A stretch of DNA of 64,000 bases. It comes from Oxynema aestuarii AP17. GTDB lineage: Bacteria; Cyanobacteriota; Cyanobacteriia; Cyanobacteriales; Laspinemataceae. Where the stretch lies: contig NZ_CP051167.1 of the NCBI RefSeq assembly GCF_012295525.1, positions 806,001-870,000 of the forward strand. The letters are read 5' to 3'. Numbering within the stretch: position 1 is the stretch's first letter; each line of letters starts with the position of its first letter. Made by a program: the position numbers and the translations under genes. The notes under the pieces are model-generated. The model saw only the letters and a program-made list of their open reading frames with translations. It did not search any database and had not been told where the DNA came from. Shown one piece after another: positions 7,768 through 17,045 of the stretch.

Positions 7768-8479
7768 GCACGATCGACCGAGCAGAAAACACGAACAGCC
7801 GATCGCAGATCCCGATCTAGGAGCGAAACATTTTTCGTCCCTACTCCGATCGATCTCTTAATTCAGCCAAGCCCGAACCTCAATCTGGCCACGGATCCCC
7901 CACAACGATCCGCCGGGTAAGCTCCAAATTCTCTCGTCCTTACCGAGAAACCCCCGATTTCCCCTAGGGAGATCGGGTCGCTTTGTTTGGGAAAGTTTGC
8001 AAATATCATCCAGTCTGCGAGTCTGTTTCGACGGAGGCGAGGGAGACGGGCGATCGCCGCCCCCGTCCCGCGCTATTTTAAGGGGGAGAAATTCACCATT
8101 GCTCGTGGTTGAGGATCTCGGTTCGTCTCCTCGCCGTTGACCCTCACGCCAAAAATCTATGGTATTATGCTCGAACTTTTTGTGAATCCTTCGCCCTCGT
8201 TCCCTACCTTTGTCAATTTAGCGCCACAGACGCGCCCCAGTCCCGTTGCTGGGGGTCAGGGAACGCCGAGATCGGCTACAACAGTAAAGGTCTCGGACGG
8301 ACTCCAAGGGACGAGAGAGTGACAAGCCCTTCCCTTGGGGTTTTCAATGAATCCCTGCTGAATGGATCGCTTTGGTTCGCGATCGGCGATCGCTCAAAGC
8401 CCACTCGTTTTGAGCCTTCTCTCGACTCCTCACCCCATTGAGGTTTGGCGTGCATCATACTTCACAGAGGACTTGACTT
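7768..8479. other. Non-coding stretch before parA-like gene
   Basis: These 712 nt hold several short open frames without recognisable protein character. An imperfect inverted repeat CCAAGGG/CCCTTGGGG with a following TTTTC occurs around 8307-8344, possibly a weak terminator or leader hairpin. I see no tRNA or known RNA motif. The promoter of the ParA-type gene should lie in its last 100 nt. Confidence 0.4.
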
Positions 8480-9418
8480 ATGGCACAAATTATCGCAACA
8501 GCCAACATGAAGGGAGGCGTGGGTAAAACGACGCTCACGGTCAATTTAGCAACTGCATTGGCAAAGGAGCAGGGTAAGCGGGTCTTAGTGGTCGATCTCG
8601 ACACTCAAATCAGCGCCACTCTCAGTCTGGTCTCGCCTCACGAATTTTCTAAACTTCGCAAAGAAAGACGCACTCTCAAACATTTAATTAACGACTTTAT
8701 CCAACCGATCTCCCAACACAGCATACCGATTCAGGACGCGATTAAAAAATATGTCGGCAATCAAAAAGGTCTGGATTTACTTCCGGGGGATTTAGAGCTT
8801 TACGACGAGTTCACGATCTCGGAATTCTTGCACGAAAAAGCGGTTCGCTTGGCGAAAGAAGATTTTAATTTGGTTTGGAATAAACTCGAAAAGCTTTTAG
8901 TCGCCAAGATCCTCGAACCCGTTTCAAGAGATTACGACTTTATCATCCTCGATTGCGCGCCGGGTTACAATTTGCTGACCCGTAGCGCCCTGGTATCGAG
9001 CGATTTTTATTTGATTCCCGCCAAACCCGAACCCCTTTCCCTAATTGGGATTCAGCTTTTACAAAGACGGATTAACCAACTGCGAGAAACTTATAAGGAC
9101 GACGAACCCCTGACCCTGGAATTGATGGGGATCGTGTTTACGATGTCGAGTGGGTTGCTCAACGGTCGCTATTACAAGCAAGTGATGCGTCGGGTTCACG
9201 ACGATTTCGGGGAAATGAAGATCTTTAAAACCCGAATTCCCAACGATATTAATGTTTCTAAAGCGGTGGATAGTTTTCTACCCGTGATGATGACTAATCC
9301 CGGTTGTGCGGGGTCGAAAGCTTTTGCTCAGTTGAGTGAAGAGGTGATGGCTAAACTGAAAGTGGCGATCGATATGAAGCAGCAAAAACGGAAGTTAAAT
9401 CTGGTCAATCTGGATTGA
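8480..9418 (+). CDS. ParA/MinD-family ATPase
   Basis: The 312-residue product starts MAQIIATANMKGGVGKTT, with the deviant Walker A motif KGGVGKTT, followed by VLVVDLDTQ (Walker A') and FIILDCAPG (Walker B). These mark a ParA/Soj-type ATPase, which acts as a nucleotide-switched dimer on DNA or membrane to position cargo. No parB-like gene or centromere-like repeat lies beside it, so a partition role cannot be claimed; orphan ParA proteins also position carboxysomes, pili or chemoreceptors. The product ends in a basic stretch, KQQKRKLNLVNLD. A perfect 26-bp palindrome lies 70 nt downstream. Confidence 0.88.
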   Translation: MAQIIATANMKGGVGKTTLTVNLATALAKEQGKRVLVVDLDTQISATLSLVSPHEFSKLRKERRTLKHLINDFIQPISQHSIPIQDAIKKYVGNQKGLDLLPGDLELYDEFTISEFLHEKAVRLAKEDFNLVWNKLEKLLVAKILEPVSRDYDFIILDCAPGYNLLTRSALVSSDFYLIPAKPEPLSLIGIQLLQRRINQLRETYKDDEPLTLELMGIVFTMSSGLLNGRYYKQVMRRVHDDFGEMKIFKTRIPNDINVSKAVDSFLPVMMTNPGCAGSKAFAQLSEEVMAKLKVAIDMKQQKRKLNLVNLD

Positions 9419-9802
9419 GGAGTCGGGGCGGGCGATCGCCCCTTACAAGGATCGAATCTGAAGAGATACAAAAGGCGATACAAGTGGCGGGGGAGGCGAT
9501 CGATCGCCTCCCCCTTTAACCACTCTAAATTTTGCTGTATTTTGTCGCTTTGAGCCCTAATTGTGCGATCCTACCCGTGAAAGCTGACAAATTTTTTGAC
9601 TTTGGATTTCCTACTGCAAAAGGGAATCAATCTTCGACCAGCCGCGTTTACGGCGATCTCAATTGTACGTTCGACACGATCGCCGATCCGACTCGGACTG
9701 AAATAGGATTGAACTCATCCGTAGGTCGGTAGTCAATCGGTTTTTGAAGATTTTATGACTGGCCGATTTGAGGCGTTTCTCCAAAAAATAACCCGATTTC
9801 GG
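9419..9802. other. Spacer between convergent ParA and cyAbrB genes
   Basis: Apart from the palindrome at 9489-9514 I find nothing assignable in these 384 nt. A 66-codon open frame at 9532-9732 has no family resemblance and is not called. Confidence 0.4.
9489..9514 (+). terminator. Perfect inverted repeat after the ParA gene
   Basis: GGGGGAGGCGATC is followed directly by its exact complement GATCGCCTCCCCC, then only TTTAA. The strong stem downstream of a stop codon suggests a transcription terminator or 3'-end stabiliser, but the T run is short and the centre is HIP1-like. Confidence 0.45.
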
Positions 9803-10189
9803 CTAAATATCTTCTTCACCTTGAGCGTCAATTTGCTTGAGATGGATGTGCTTTCTGCCTAACGAAATCTCAAATTCATCTCCGGGCTTGAGATTCATCT
9901 GTTTGGTATAGGCGGAACCGATGAGGATATTGCCGTTAGACTGAACGCTAACTTTATAGCTGGCACTGCGCCCGCCGCGTCCCGTGGAGGAACCGTCTAG
10001 ATCGATTTCCTCGGCATCAATGAGGGCGTTGAGAAAGGCCATCATGTTAACGCGCTCGATCCCATTCTTAGTCAAGGTGTAGTAGCCGCAGGCTTTGGCT
10101 TTTTCTTCCTTGCTAAGATTGGCCAAGTCTTTAACTTTCTCTAGTAGGTCTTTTCCTGTTAAGGGAACCGGATTTTTCGTCTTAGCCAT
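9803..10189 (-). CDS. cyAbrB-family transcriptional regulator
   Basis: The 128-residue product has the cyanobacterial AbrB layout. Its N-terminal half includes LTGKDLLEKVKDL and KAKACGYYTLTKNG, and the C-terminal swapped-hairpin DNA-binding domain (about 77-118) includes GNILIGSAYTKQMNLKPGD and FEISLGRKHIHL. Unlike Bacillus AbrB, the DNA-binding half is C-terminal. Cyanobacterial cyAbrB proteins act globally on carbon and nitrogen genes. I cannot safely choose between the two subfamilies (CalA/cyAbrB1 and cyAbrB2). It ends in acidic EEDI. It is monocistronic and convergent with the ParA gene. Confidence 0.85.
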   Translation of the reverse strand: MAKTKNPVPLTGKDLLEKVKDLANLSKEEKAKACGYYTLTKNGIERVNMMAFLNALIDAEEIDLDGSSTGRGGRSASYKVSVQSNGNILIGSAYTKQMNLKPGDEFEISLGRKHIHLKQIDAQGEEDI

Positions 10190-11018
10190 ATGTCAATTTT
10201 TTAAGAGACTGCTAATAGTATTTTATCATCAAAGCTGGAATTTCAATCGATATCATTATTGAAAAAAATTTCTCCGACGGTCGGCAGCGATCGCCCTACC
10301 TGTCCGAGGGTAGAAGGGCACGGTAGAAGGCGATCGGTTAGCTCCAAATCCTTACGCTATAAAGATTACAGCGAAATCCCAAAGAGATGCTGTCAGTTGG
10401 ACGATCCGGCTATTTTCCATAGGAAGGGAATCGCGAGGGGCGATCGCCGCTTCCCCAAGTTCGATCGCCCGCTAAAAATAGAACTCAGTAGAGAGAAACC
10501 GAGAGGTGGTAACCAAAGGTGCAAGGCGATCGACCTATCCAGTGGCAACGATTCGCTTAGAGGATAACGAGATGGAACCCAGGGTGTCGGTGGGGATTAA
10601 AATGTTCGGCAGTTCGTCGATATTTGGCGATCGTCTCGAAGAAAATCGGGGGGGGATTTGCTAAGGAAATCGGGATGGGGCGATCGCCGGGTCTGGAGTT
10701 AGGGGAAATCACCCTTTATCGATGTCTCAAGTCTCAGGGGCGCGCGATCGCCCGATCGATCGGCGGAGGGAATAGGGGAGAGGAACGGCGGCGATTTTTA
10801 TCGGTTTTAACAAGATTTTGAGGGAGAAAATAGCAGATTTGGCCGCGATCGCCATTTTCGAGCAGAACCCGACTAAAAATATCCAGGCATAACAGATTAA
10901 AGCAAATTTTGGATCGGTTCTTGAATTGGACGATCGCCCTATCCCCAAGTTGTAGAATTTTTCAGCAACCTTTGAAAAAACACTATAAAATCGGCTAAAG
11001 CTTCGATCGCGATTCAGC
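10190..11018. other. Non-coding stretch
   Basis: 829 nt, rich in HIP1 sites. Short open frames on both strands show no recognisable protein. The far right end should hold the promoter of the HerA-like gene and the left end that of the cyAbrB gene. Nothing else is seen. Confidence 0.4.
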
Positions 11019-12800
11019 ATGAATTTAGATAAACCTTTAGGTTCGGTCATCCAAGGTTCTCTCTCCAAAGGCTTAGAAGTTCGCCTGCATCCCGACATTT
11101 CCGTTGAAGAAATGCGGGTTGGTAAGTTCTTAGTCGTTCGCGGGGCGCGATCTCAATTTTTCTGTTTGCTCACCGACGTCGCCCTCGGAACGACCAGCGA
11201 TCGCATTTTGGTCAACCCTCCCCATCCCGAAGACGACTTCATGCAAGCCGTTCTCGCCGGAAGTGGCACCTACGGTAGAATCGAGCTGGCGCCGATGTTG
11301 ATGCTCACCCCAGAAACCGACGATCGCGGGTGGAGCCCCGATTCCCTACTCAACACCCAAGGGAACGCCAATCAGGGTAACCGTAAGACTCCAGAAAACA
11401 GCAACAACGGCCAAAATAGCAATAACGGCGCCCTCGCCTCCTACCAAGCCCAAACTGGGGCGCCGATGGAACTGCTCCCGGTCAAAACCATTCCCAGCCA
11501 CTTTTCCCAAGTTTACGACGCTTCCGAAGCCGATTTTCGCGCCGTCTTCGGTTGGGAAGACGACCCCCATCGCCGCAATTTCGCGATCGGTCAACCCCTC
11601 GATATGGAAGTCCCCGTCTGTATCGACCTCGATCGCTTCGTAGAGCGCAGTAATGGCGTTTTTGGCAAATCCGGCACCGGAAAGTCCTTCCTGACCCGTC
11701 TGTTGCTCTCTGGCATCATCCGCAAGCAAGCGGCAGTTAACCTGATTTTCGACATGCACTCGGAATACGGTTGGGAAGCGGCGACGGAAGGCAAGCAATT
11801 TAGTACGGTCAAGGGTTTGCGACAACTGTTTCCCGGACAGGTCGAAATTTACACTCTCGACCCGGAATCGACCCGCCGTCGGGGGGTTCGCGACGCCCAA
11901 GAACTGTATCTCGGTTACGACCAAATCGAAGTGGAAGACATTAGCTTGGTCGCCCGAGATTTGAATTTGTCGGAAGCGAGTATCGAAAATGCGATTATCT
12001 TGCGTAACGAATTCGGTAAAAGTTGGATTACCCAATTACTTTCGATGAGTAATGAAGATATCCAAATGTTTTGCGACGAAAAACGAGGCAATAAGTCTTC
12101 GATTATGGCCTTGCAGCGCAAGTTGATTCGTTTGGACGAACTGAAGTATATGCGCAATAGTTGCCCTCACAATTACGTGGGGCGCATTCTCGACGCCCTG
12201 AATGCGGGTAAACACGTCGTGATCGAGTTCGGGTCTCAGTCGAATATGCTCTCGTATATGTTGGCGACGAATGTGATCAGTCGTCGCATTCACGGGAGTT
12301 ACGTCCAGAAGGCGGAGCAGTTTTTGCAAACGAAGGATCCCGGCGATCGCCCGCGTCAGTTGGTGATTACTATTGAGGAAGCTCACCGCTTTTTAGACTC
12401 GGCGACGGTCCGCCAGACGATTTTCGGCACGATCGCCCGGGAAATGCGAAAATATTTCGTGACGCTGTTAGTGGTAGACCAGCGCCCCTCGGGGATTGAC
12501 AATGAGGTGATGTCCCAAGTCGGTACCCGGATTACGGCTTTACTCAACGACGATAAGGATATCGAGGCCATTTTTACCGGGGTTTCGGGAGGTCAAAATT
12601 TGCGATCGGTGTTGTCAAAACTGGACTCGAAGCAACAAGCGTTGATTCTCGGTCATGCGGTTCCGATGCCTGTGGTCGTCCGTACTCGTCCTTACGACGA
12701 AGCCTTTTATCGCGAAATTGGCGATGTGGCGTGGGATGAAATGGATGACGATACGGTGTTGAAGGCGGCGGAGTCGGCGAAAGCAGATTTGGGATTTTAA
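11019..12800 (+). CDS. HerA/DUF87-type FtsK-HerA superfamily ATPase
   Basis: The 593-residue product has an N-terminal HAS-barrel-like region (about 1-110), a polar linker rich in Asn and Gly (about 118-145), and an ATPase core. Walker A is GKSGTGKSFLTR and a following strand reads LIFDMHSEYGW. A Walker B-like strand, LVITIEEAHRFL, and a sensor region VVDQRPSGIDNEVMSQ match HerA/DUF87 proteins. HerA is a hexameric DNA translocase that usually works with NurA nuclease; no nurA lies nearby. It stands alone between long spacers, so its partner is unknown. Role in DNA repair or translocation is inferred from the family. Confidence 0.82.
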   Translation: MNLDKPLGSVIQGSLSKGLEVRLHPDISVEEMRVGKFLVVRGARSQFFCLLTDVALGTTSDRILVNPPHPEDDFMQAVLAGSGTYGRIELAPMLMLTPETDDRGWSPDSLLNTQGNANQGNRKTPENSNNGQNSNNGALASYQAQTGAPMELLPVKTIPSHFSQVYDASEADFRAVFGWEDDPHRRNFAIGQPLDMEVPVCIDLDRFVERSNGVFGKSGTGKSFLTRLLLSGIIRKQAAVNLIFDMHSEYGWEAATEGKQFSTVKGLRQLFPGQVEIYTLDPESTRRRGVRDAQELYLGYDQIEVEDISLVARDLNLSEASIENAIILRNEFGKSWITQLLSMSNEDIQMFCDEKRGNKSSIMALQRKLIRLDELKYMRNSCPHNYVGRILDALNAGKHVVIEFGSQSNMLSYMLATNVISRRIHGSYVQKAEQFLQTKDPGDRPRQLVITIEEAHRFLDSATVRQTIFGTIAREMRKYFVTLLVVDQRPSGIDNEVMSQVGTRITALLNDDKDIEAIFTGVSGGQNLRSVLSKLDSKQQALILGHAVPMPVVVRTRPYDEAFYREIGDVAWDEMDDDTVLKAAESAKADLGF

Positions 12801-13987
12801 CGGTTCTCCGGTTGAGATCGGTTTTTAAGAGGGGAAAAGTCTGTCGAATTGTAGTAATTTTCGCGAAATCTATCCCTAGGGAGATTTGCCAGCCCCCGAG
12901 GCGTTCGTATAGTAAGGGTATCTCGATCGCCCTAGGGGTGGCGCGGCGATCGAGCGTCCGCGACGGGGATCGTCCCTCCGAGCCCGGCGATCGCTATTTC
13001 CTCAACTGAGGGAATATTAGCATTAGCGCGGCGATCGCCCCTCGACAACGAAGGCGATCGGTAATTTTTGAACTTGAGTAGTTTTGCGGATGAAAAAATG
13101 TGTAGTATGTTGTATTATTAAAGTCCGGGGGTTCTAGATTCAAGACAATGACGGTTCGTGCAGAAACTGCATTTTTCTCGCTCTTGAAGTCTGGGAAACG
13201 CATGTGAAAAGACTTAAAACGATGGGGAAAAGTTTTAAAACCTTCCCTGTTGGTGTATCCCGTCAATCCACCGATCGCAACGGGTATTCAAAAATTATCT
13301 TATAAGGTGTAGGGGTTTAGCAAACTCGAATTCCTGGGCTGACCCAGAGTCCGAACCCATCTCAATCGGCACGACGTCCTAAGAACCGAAGGGTCTTTTG
13401 GGGGAGAGATCTGGGGGTGTACGGAGATTACTCCTTCAAGCCGAATCCCGGCCAACAGTGAATCGGTTCATACTGAAACTAGCGTATATTGTTTGCCATC
13501 CGCGATCGCCAAAAGATGAAAAGCGGGAGATTTTAATTTTCTCTTCGTCCGAAGTAGGAGGCGATCGCGCTGTAGTCAAAACCGCGTTCCTCTCTCCGAA
13601 TTTCCTGTCTCCGATTTTTAATGGCTTGAGAGCCTCCCCGCCAACAACAAGCCTTCCCCTGTTCGCGCGGGAAACCGATTGCGCCCATCGAAACAGAACT
13701 GCCCTCTCAAAAAAAACCTAATTTTCCTCTTTACTGGGGAATCTGTCTGCCGTACAATGGATTAAAGCAAACTCATAATGACTTCGTTTTAATAAGCCGA
13801 CCGTGAGGATGACCTCCCGAAGGGAGAAAGGGCAGGTCGAAGCAAGAGAACGCATCAATTGTCCGTAGCCTCAATCTGCCCGTAGCCTCAGTTTTCCCGA
13901 CACCGATCCCGACTCAGACCTATTCTGCCCGAGGAGCCGGGTGCGGAGTTGCTAGATATTTGATTTTGTTTGGAGTAGTGCTTACCC
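12801..13987. other. Long non-coding stretch before the sigma factor gene
   Basis: 1187 nt without a gene I can support. It contains HIP1 sites, an AT-rich segment at about 13070-13130 and, at 13861-13895, two close copies of CCGTAGCCTCA spaced 21 nt apart. The last 250 nt may be the leader of the sigma factor gene. No known RNA family was recognised by eye, and an RNA gene cannot be excluded. Confidence 0.35.
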
Positions 13988-14992
13988 ATGCCCACCATAA
14001 AAACTCGGCCAACCACCCGCAAACAGACCTATATGGGCGCCAGACGCGGCGACTCGACGGATTCGATTCGGAGTTACCTCCACGAAATCGGTCGGGTTCC
14101 CCTGCTCTCCCACGAGCAAGAAATTGTTTATGGCAAACAGGTGCAACAAATGATGGGCCTGCTTGAAGCCAAACAAGAGTTGGAGAAGACCCTCGATCGC
14201 GAACCAACCGAGACAGAGTGGGCCGCGCACGTCAGCAAAGACCTCGAAGAGCTCAGACAATTGCTCAAAGTCGGACGCAGAGCCAAACAAAAGATGATCG
14301 AAGCCAACTTGCGCTTGGTGGTGGCGATCGCCAAAAAATACCAGAAGCGCAACTTGGAATTTCTCGATCTGATTCAAGAAGGAACCCTCGGTTTAGAAAG
14401 AGGCGTCGAGAAATTCGACCCGATGCGCGGGTATAAATTCTCGACCTATGCGTACTGGTGGATTCGTCAAGCGATCACCCGGGCGATCGCCCAGCAAGCG
14501 CGCACGATCCGCCTGCCGATTCACATTACCGAAAAACTCAATAAGATCAAGAAAGCCCAACGAGAACTGACCCAAACCTTGGGTCGCAATCCCACCCCGA
14601 ACGACTTAGCGGAAGAACTCGACCTCGAACCCGCGCAGATTCGAGAATACTTGCTGATGTCGCGCCAACCCGTCTCCTTAGATTTGCGCGTCGGCGACAA
14701 TCAGGACACCGAACTGCAAGATCTGCTCGAAGACGCGGATGCTTCGCCAGAAAACTACATCACCCAAGAGTTACTGCGCGAAGACATCGAGAGCTTGCTC
14801 TCCGAGTTGACCAACCAGCAAAGAGATGTAATCATCTTGCGTTTCGGGCTCAAAGACGGACGGGAACTCTCCTTAGCCAAGGTGGGAGAACAACTCAATC
14901 TCAGCCGCGAACGAGTGCGCCAGTTAGAGCATCAAGCTTTGGCGCAATTGCGGCGGCGGCGAGCCAACGTGCAGGAATATCTCGCCAGCTAG
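13988..14992 (+). CDS. Group 2 RNA polymerase sigma factor (sigma-70 family)
   Basis: The 334-residue product lacks a long region 1.1 and has regions 1.2-2 (DSIRSYLHEIGRVPLLSHEQE; ANLRLVVAIAKKYQKR; FSTYAYWWIRQAITRAI), region 3 and region 4.2 (LSLAKVGEQLNLSRERVRQL). Recognition-helix residues match RpoD-like factors, so it should read ordinary -35/-10 promoters. Cyanobacteria carry several such non-essential factors (SigB-SigE) for stress, dark and nitrogen responses; I cannot assign which. An alternative start at the Met in YMGARRGDST would drop 15 basic residues. A strong terminator follows. Confidence 0.93.
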   Translation: MPTIKTRPTTRKQTYMGARRGDSTDSIRSYLHEIGRVPLLSHEQEIVYGKQVQQMMGLLEAKQELEKTLDREPTETEWAAHVSKDLEELRQLLKVGRRAKQKMIEANLRLVVAIAKKYQKRNLEFLDLIQEGTLGLERGVEKFDPMRGYKFSTYAYWWIRQAITRAIAQQARTIRLPIHITEKLNKIKKAQRELTQTLGRNPTPNDLAEELDLEPAQIREYLLMSRQPVSLDLRVGDNQDTELQDLLEDADASPENYITQELLREDIESLLSELTNQQRDVIILRFGLKDGRELSLAKVGEQLNLSRERVRQLEHQALAQLRRRRANVQEYLAS

Positions 14993-15022
14993 CTCAATGA
15001 AACGGTCTGATTTACCCGTTTG

Positions 15023-15052
15023 GGGGGAGGTGAAGGTGCCTCCCCTTTTTTG
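15023..15052 (+). terminator. Intrinsic terminator of the sigma factor gene
   Basis: GGGGAGG (15024-15030) pairs with CCTCCCC (15039-15045) around an 8-nt loop, followed by TTTTTT. It lies 30 nt after the sigma stop codon. On the other strand A-rich sequence follows the facing lipoprotein gene, so it may serve both genes. Confidence 0.85.
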
Positions 15053-15073
15053 TTGTTTTTATTTTTTGTTTTT

Positions 15074-16738
15074 TTAAAAGGTAACGCGATCGCCCAAGCG
15101 TTCGAGCATCTTCGGGCCGATTCCCGGAACCCGATCTAAATCCGATAGAGAGGTAAAAGGTCCTTCGCGACGGGCCGCGACGATGCGCGCGGCTAAGGTC
15201 GGGCCGATTCCGGGGAGGGTTTCTAATTCTGCCGCCGTGGCGAGATTGACGTTGATTTGTGGCGCTACGGTCGGGGCTGCGGCTTGGGAGTCGGCACCGC
15301 ATCGGGCGATCGCCGCTTCGATCCGTTCTTGTTGCTTGGGGGACAATCCCAGCAAGGCATTGTCGTAGAGGCGATCGAATTCACGCTGGAAATGGGCGGC
15401 GACCGTGGGATTGGTCAACACCAGTAAGGTTTCGTCATTTTGCGTGTTGGCACTAACAGACCAATTGTGAGACCCAGCGATCGCCGTGGTGTTGTCGATC
15501 AGGGCGAATTTGTGATGGAGACGATCGCCCGGTGCTAGCTGTGGCACGCCGACGGTGGCGATCGCCTCGGACCAAGGACGATTGAAAGCTTCCACCCGGC
15601 ATCGATCGTCCGGTAACGCCACGCCTAACAAGTCCAAACTTTCGCTATACGAACGATAGGCAAAACTCGGATCGACGAGCAAGCGCACCAGAACCCCGGC
15701 GCGGTGCCGCGTTTCCAGGATGTCGGCCAATTCCTGCACGGAAAAGACAAATAACGCTAAGTCGATCGCCCGGTCGGCATTCCCAAGGGTGGCGCCGATC
15801 GTGCCGTTGACCGACTCTTCCCAGGGGACTCGGCTCGAACTGGGGGCAAAGTGAACGGAGATCGTCGTTTCTCCGACTTGGAAGGTGCGATCGTCCCGCC
15901 ACGGCTTGTTTATCCCAAAACGGCTGTCCGACTGTCCTCCCGGTCCGTCACCCCACATCAGCTCGAATTCTTCTGCAAACGCTGCCGCCAGTTCGGGACT
16001 GTCAATTTTGAGTAAATTATTCGGATTGCCGCGACTGGACGGATCGGCAAAATCGCCGTGAATGCCACTGGTGGTGAAATTGGCAGAAGTGGCGATCGTC
16101 GTGCGACCGTCTACCACGACGAACTTGTGATGCATTAAACCGCTCCCTTTGGAGCCGTCGGCGGTATTGTCGAGGACTTCGATCCCGGCGTCGCGCAAGA
16201 TGACTAAGGCGTCTCCCGTGGCGATTTCTTCCGGGCTGAGGGTGCCGTCGTCGTCGCGATCGACTAACTGGCGGAATTCCTCGTAGCGACCGCGATCGCG
16301 CTCGTCCAACCCGGCGACTTCTGCGGCGCTCAAATCGCTCCAGGGACGGTTGTAGGTGTTTTCGATAATCACGCGAACTCTCACTCCGGCGCGGTGCCGT
16401 TCGACCAAGGCGCGGGCAATTTCGGGAAGTCGAAATTCTTGAACGGCGAGATCGATCTGGGTTTGTGCCGAGGCGATCGCCTCGACGATAACCTGTTCTA
16501 AATTATCGCCCTGACGGCGGAAATCTCGATAGGGTTCTCGATATTCGGCTGCCGGATTGTGATTGAAATAAACTTGTACCGCCGGATCTTGAGGTAAGGG
16601 AGGAACGGAGCGAGTGAGACGCTCTAGAGGAGGACGAGTCCAACAGGCCGAAAGTAAGAAGAGGGGAGATAAGATGGCCAGTTGACCCCAGAGAGGTATC
16701 GACTTCGCACGATCGATCATGGCAAGTAACGGGAGCAA
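15074..16738 (-). CDS. PLD-family lipoprotein with EF-hand loop and ComEA-like HhH domain
   Basis: The 554-residue product has a signal peptide ending in the lipobox LLSAC, so it should be a lipoprotein exposed in the periplasm or on the surface. Two HKD half-sites are complete: HHKFVVVDG (about residue 203) and HHKFALIDN (about 408), the pair needed for phosphodiesterase action. An exact EF-hand loop, DRDDDGTLSPEE, lies in the first half and suggests calcium binding. Residues about 495-554 form two helix-hairpin-helix motifs (LETLPGIGPTLAARIV, LDRVPGIGPKMLERL) like ComEA. The DNA-binding tail suggests that the substrate is DNA rather than lipid. This is inference; it may be an external nuclease. 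Confidence 0.85.
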   Translation of the reverse strand: MLPLLAMIDRAKSIPLWGQLAILSPLFLLSACWTRPPLERLTRSVPPLPQDPAVQVYFNHNPAAEYREPYRDFRRQGDNLEQVIVEAIASAQTQIDLAVQEFRLPEIARALVERHRAGVRVRVIIENTYNRPWSDLSAAEVAGLDERDRGRYEEFRQLVDRDDDGTLSPEEIATGDALVILRDAGIEVLDNTADGSKGSGLMHHKFVVVDGRTTIATSANFTTSGIHGDFADPSSRGNPNNLLKIDSPELAAAFAEEFELMWGDGPGGQSDSRFGINKPWRDDRTFQVGETTISVHFAPSSSRVPWEESVNGTIGATLGNADRAIDLALFVFSVQELADILETRHRAGVLVRLLVDPSFAYRSYSESLDLLGVALPDDRCRVEAFNRPWSEAIATVGVPQLAPGDRLHHKFALIDNTTAIAGSHNWSVSANTQNDETLLVLTNPTVAAHFQREFDRLYDNALLGLSPKQQERIEAAIARCGADSQAAAPTVAPQINVNLATAAELETLPGIGPTLAARIVAARREGPFTSLSDLDRVPGIGPKMLERLGDRVTF

Positions 16739-17045
16739 GATCGCTTTACTTTTAGAGTGTTTTTATTCTATTGTGATTTTATTTTATATTTGAGTTTTTA
16801 AAAATTTGTTACCCTATCTTTTTTTCTGAGATTGTATCAGCTAATCCGATAGCCATCGGCGATCGCCTCAATCCGCGAAAGTCGAATCACTTACAACGCG
16901 CGTCGCCTCGTACCGAGAATGAAGCACGGAGGCGGGCGATCGAGCGATCGCGATCGGATCCGCAAATATGATAGGATCCCCCTATCTTGAATTCCTGGTT
17001 CACCCTTGTCATTGCAGTGACATCCTCCCGACGCTGAATCAAAGA

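Noticed and set aside
8424-8450. A GACTCCTCACC stretch resembling the Yfr1 small RNA core
   Set aside because: It departs from the conserved ACTCCTCACAC core and lacks the flanking stems and T run.
8480-12800. ParA, cyAbrB and HerA genes as one defence or partition module
   Set aside because: The genes differ in strand, are separated by spacers of 380-830 nt, and lack ParB, NurA or any effector gene. There is no support for a joint function.
13398-13721. A 107-codon frame before the sigma factor
   Set aside because: No start context, no family resemblance, and it overlaps likely leader sequence.
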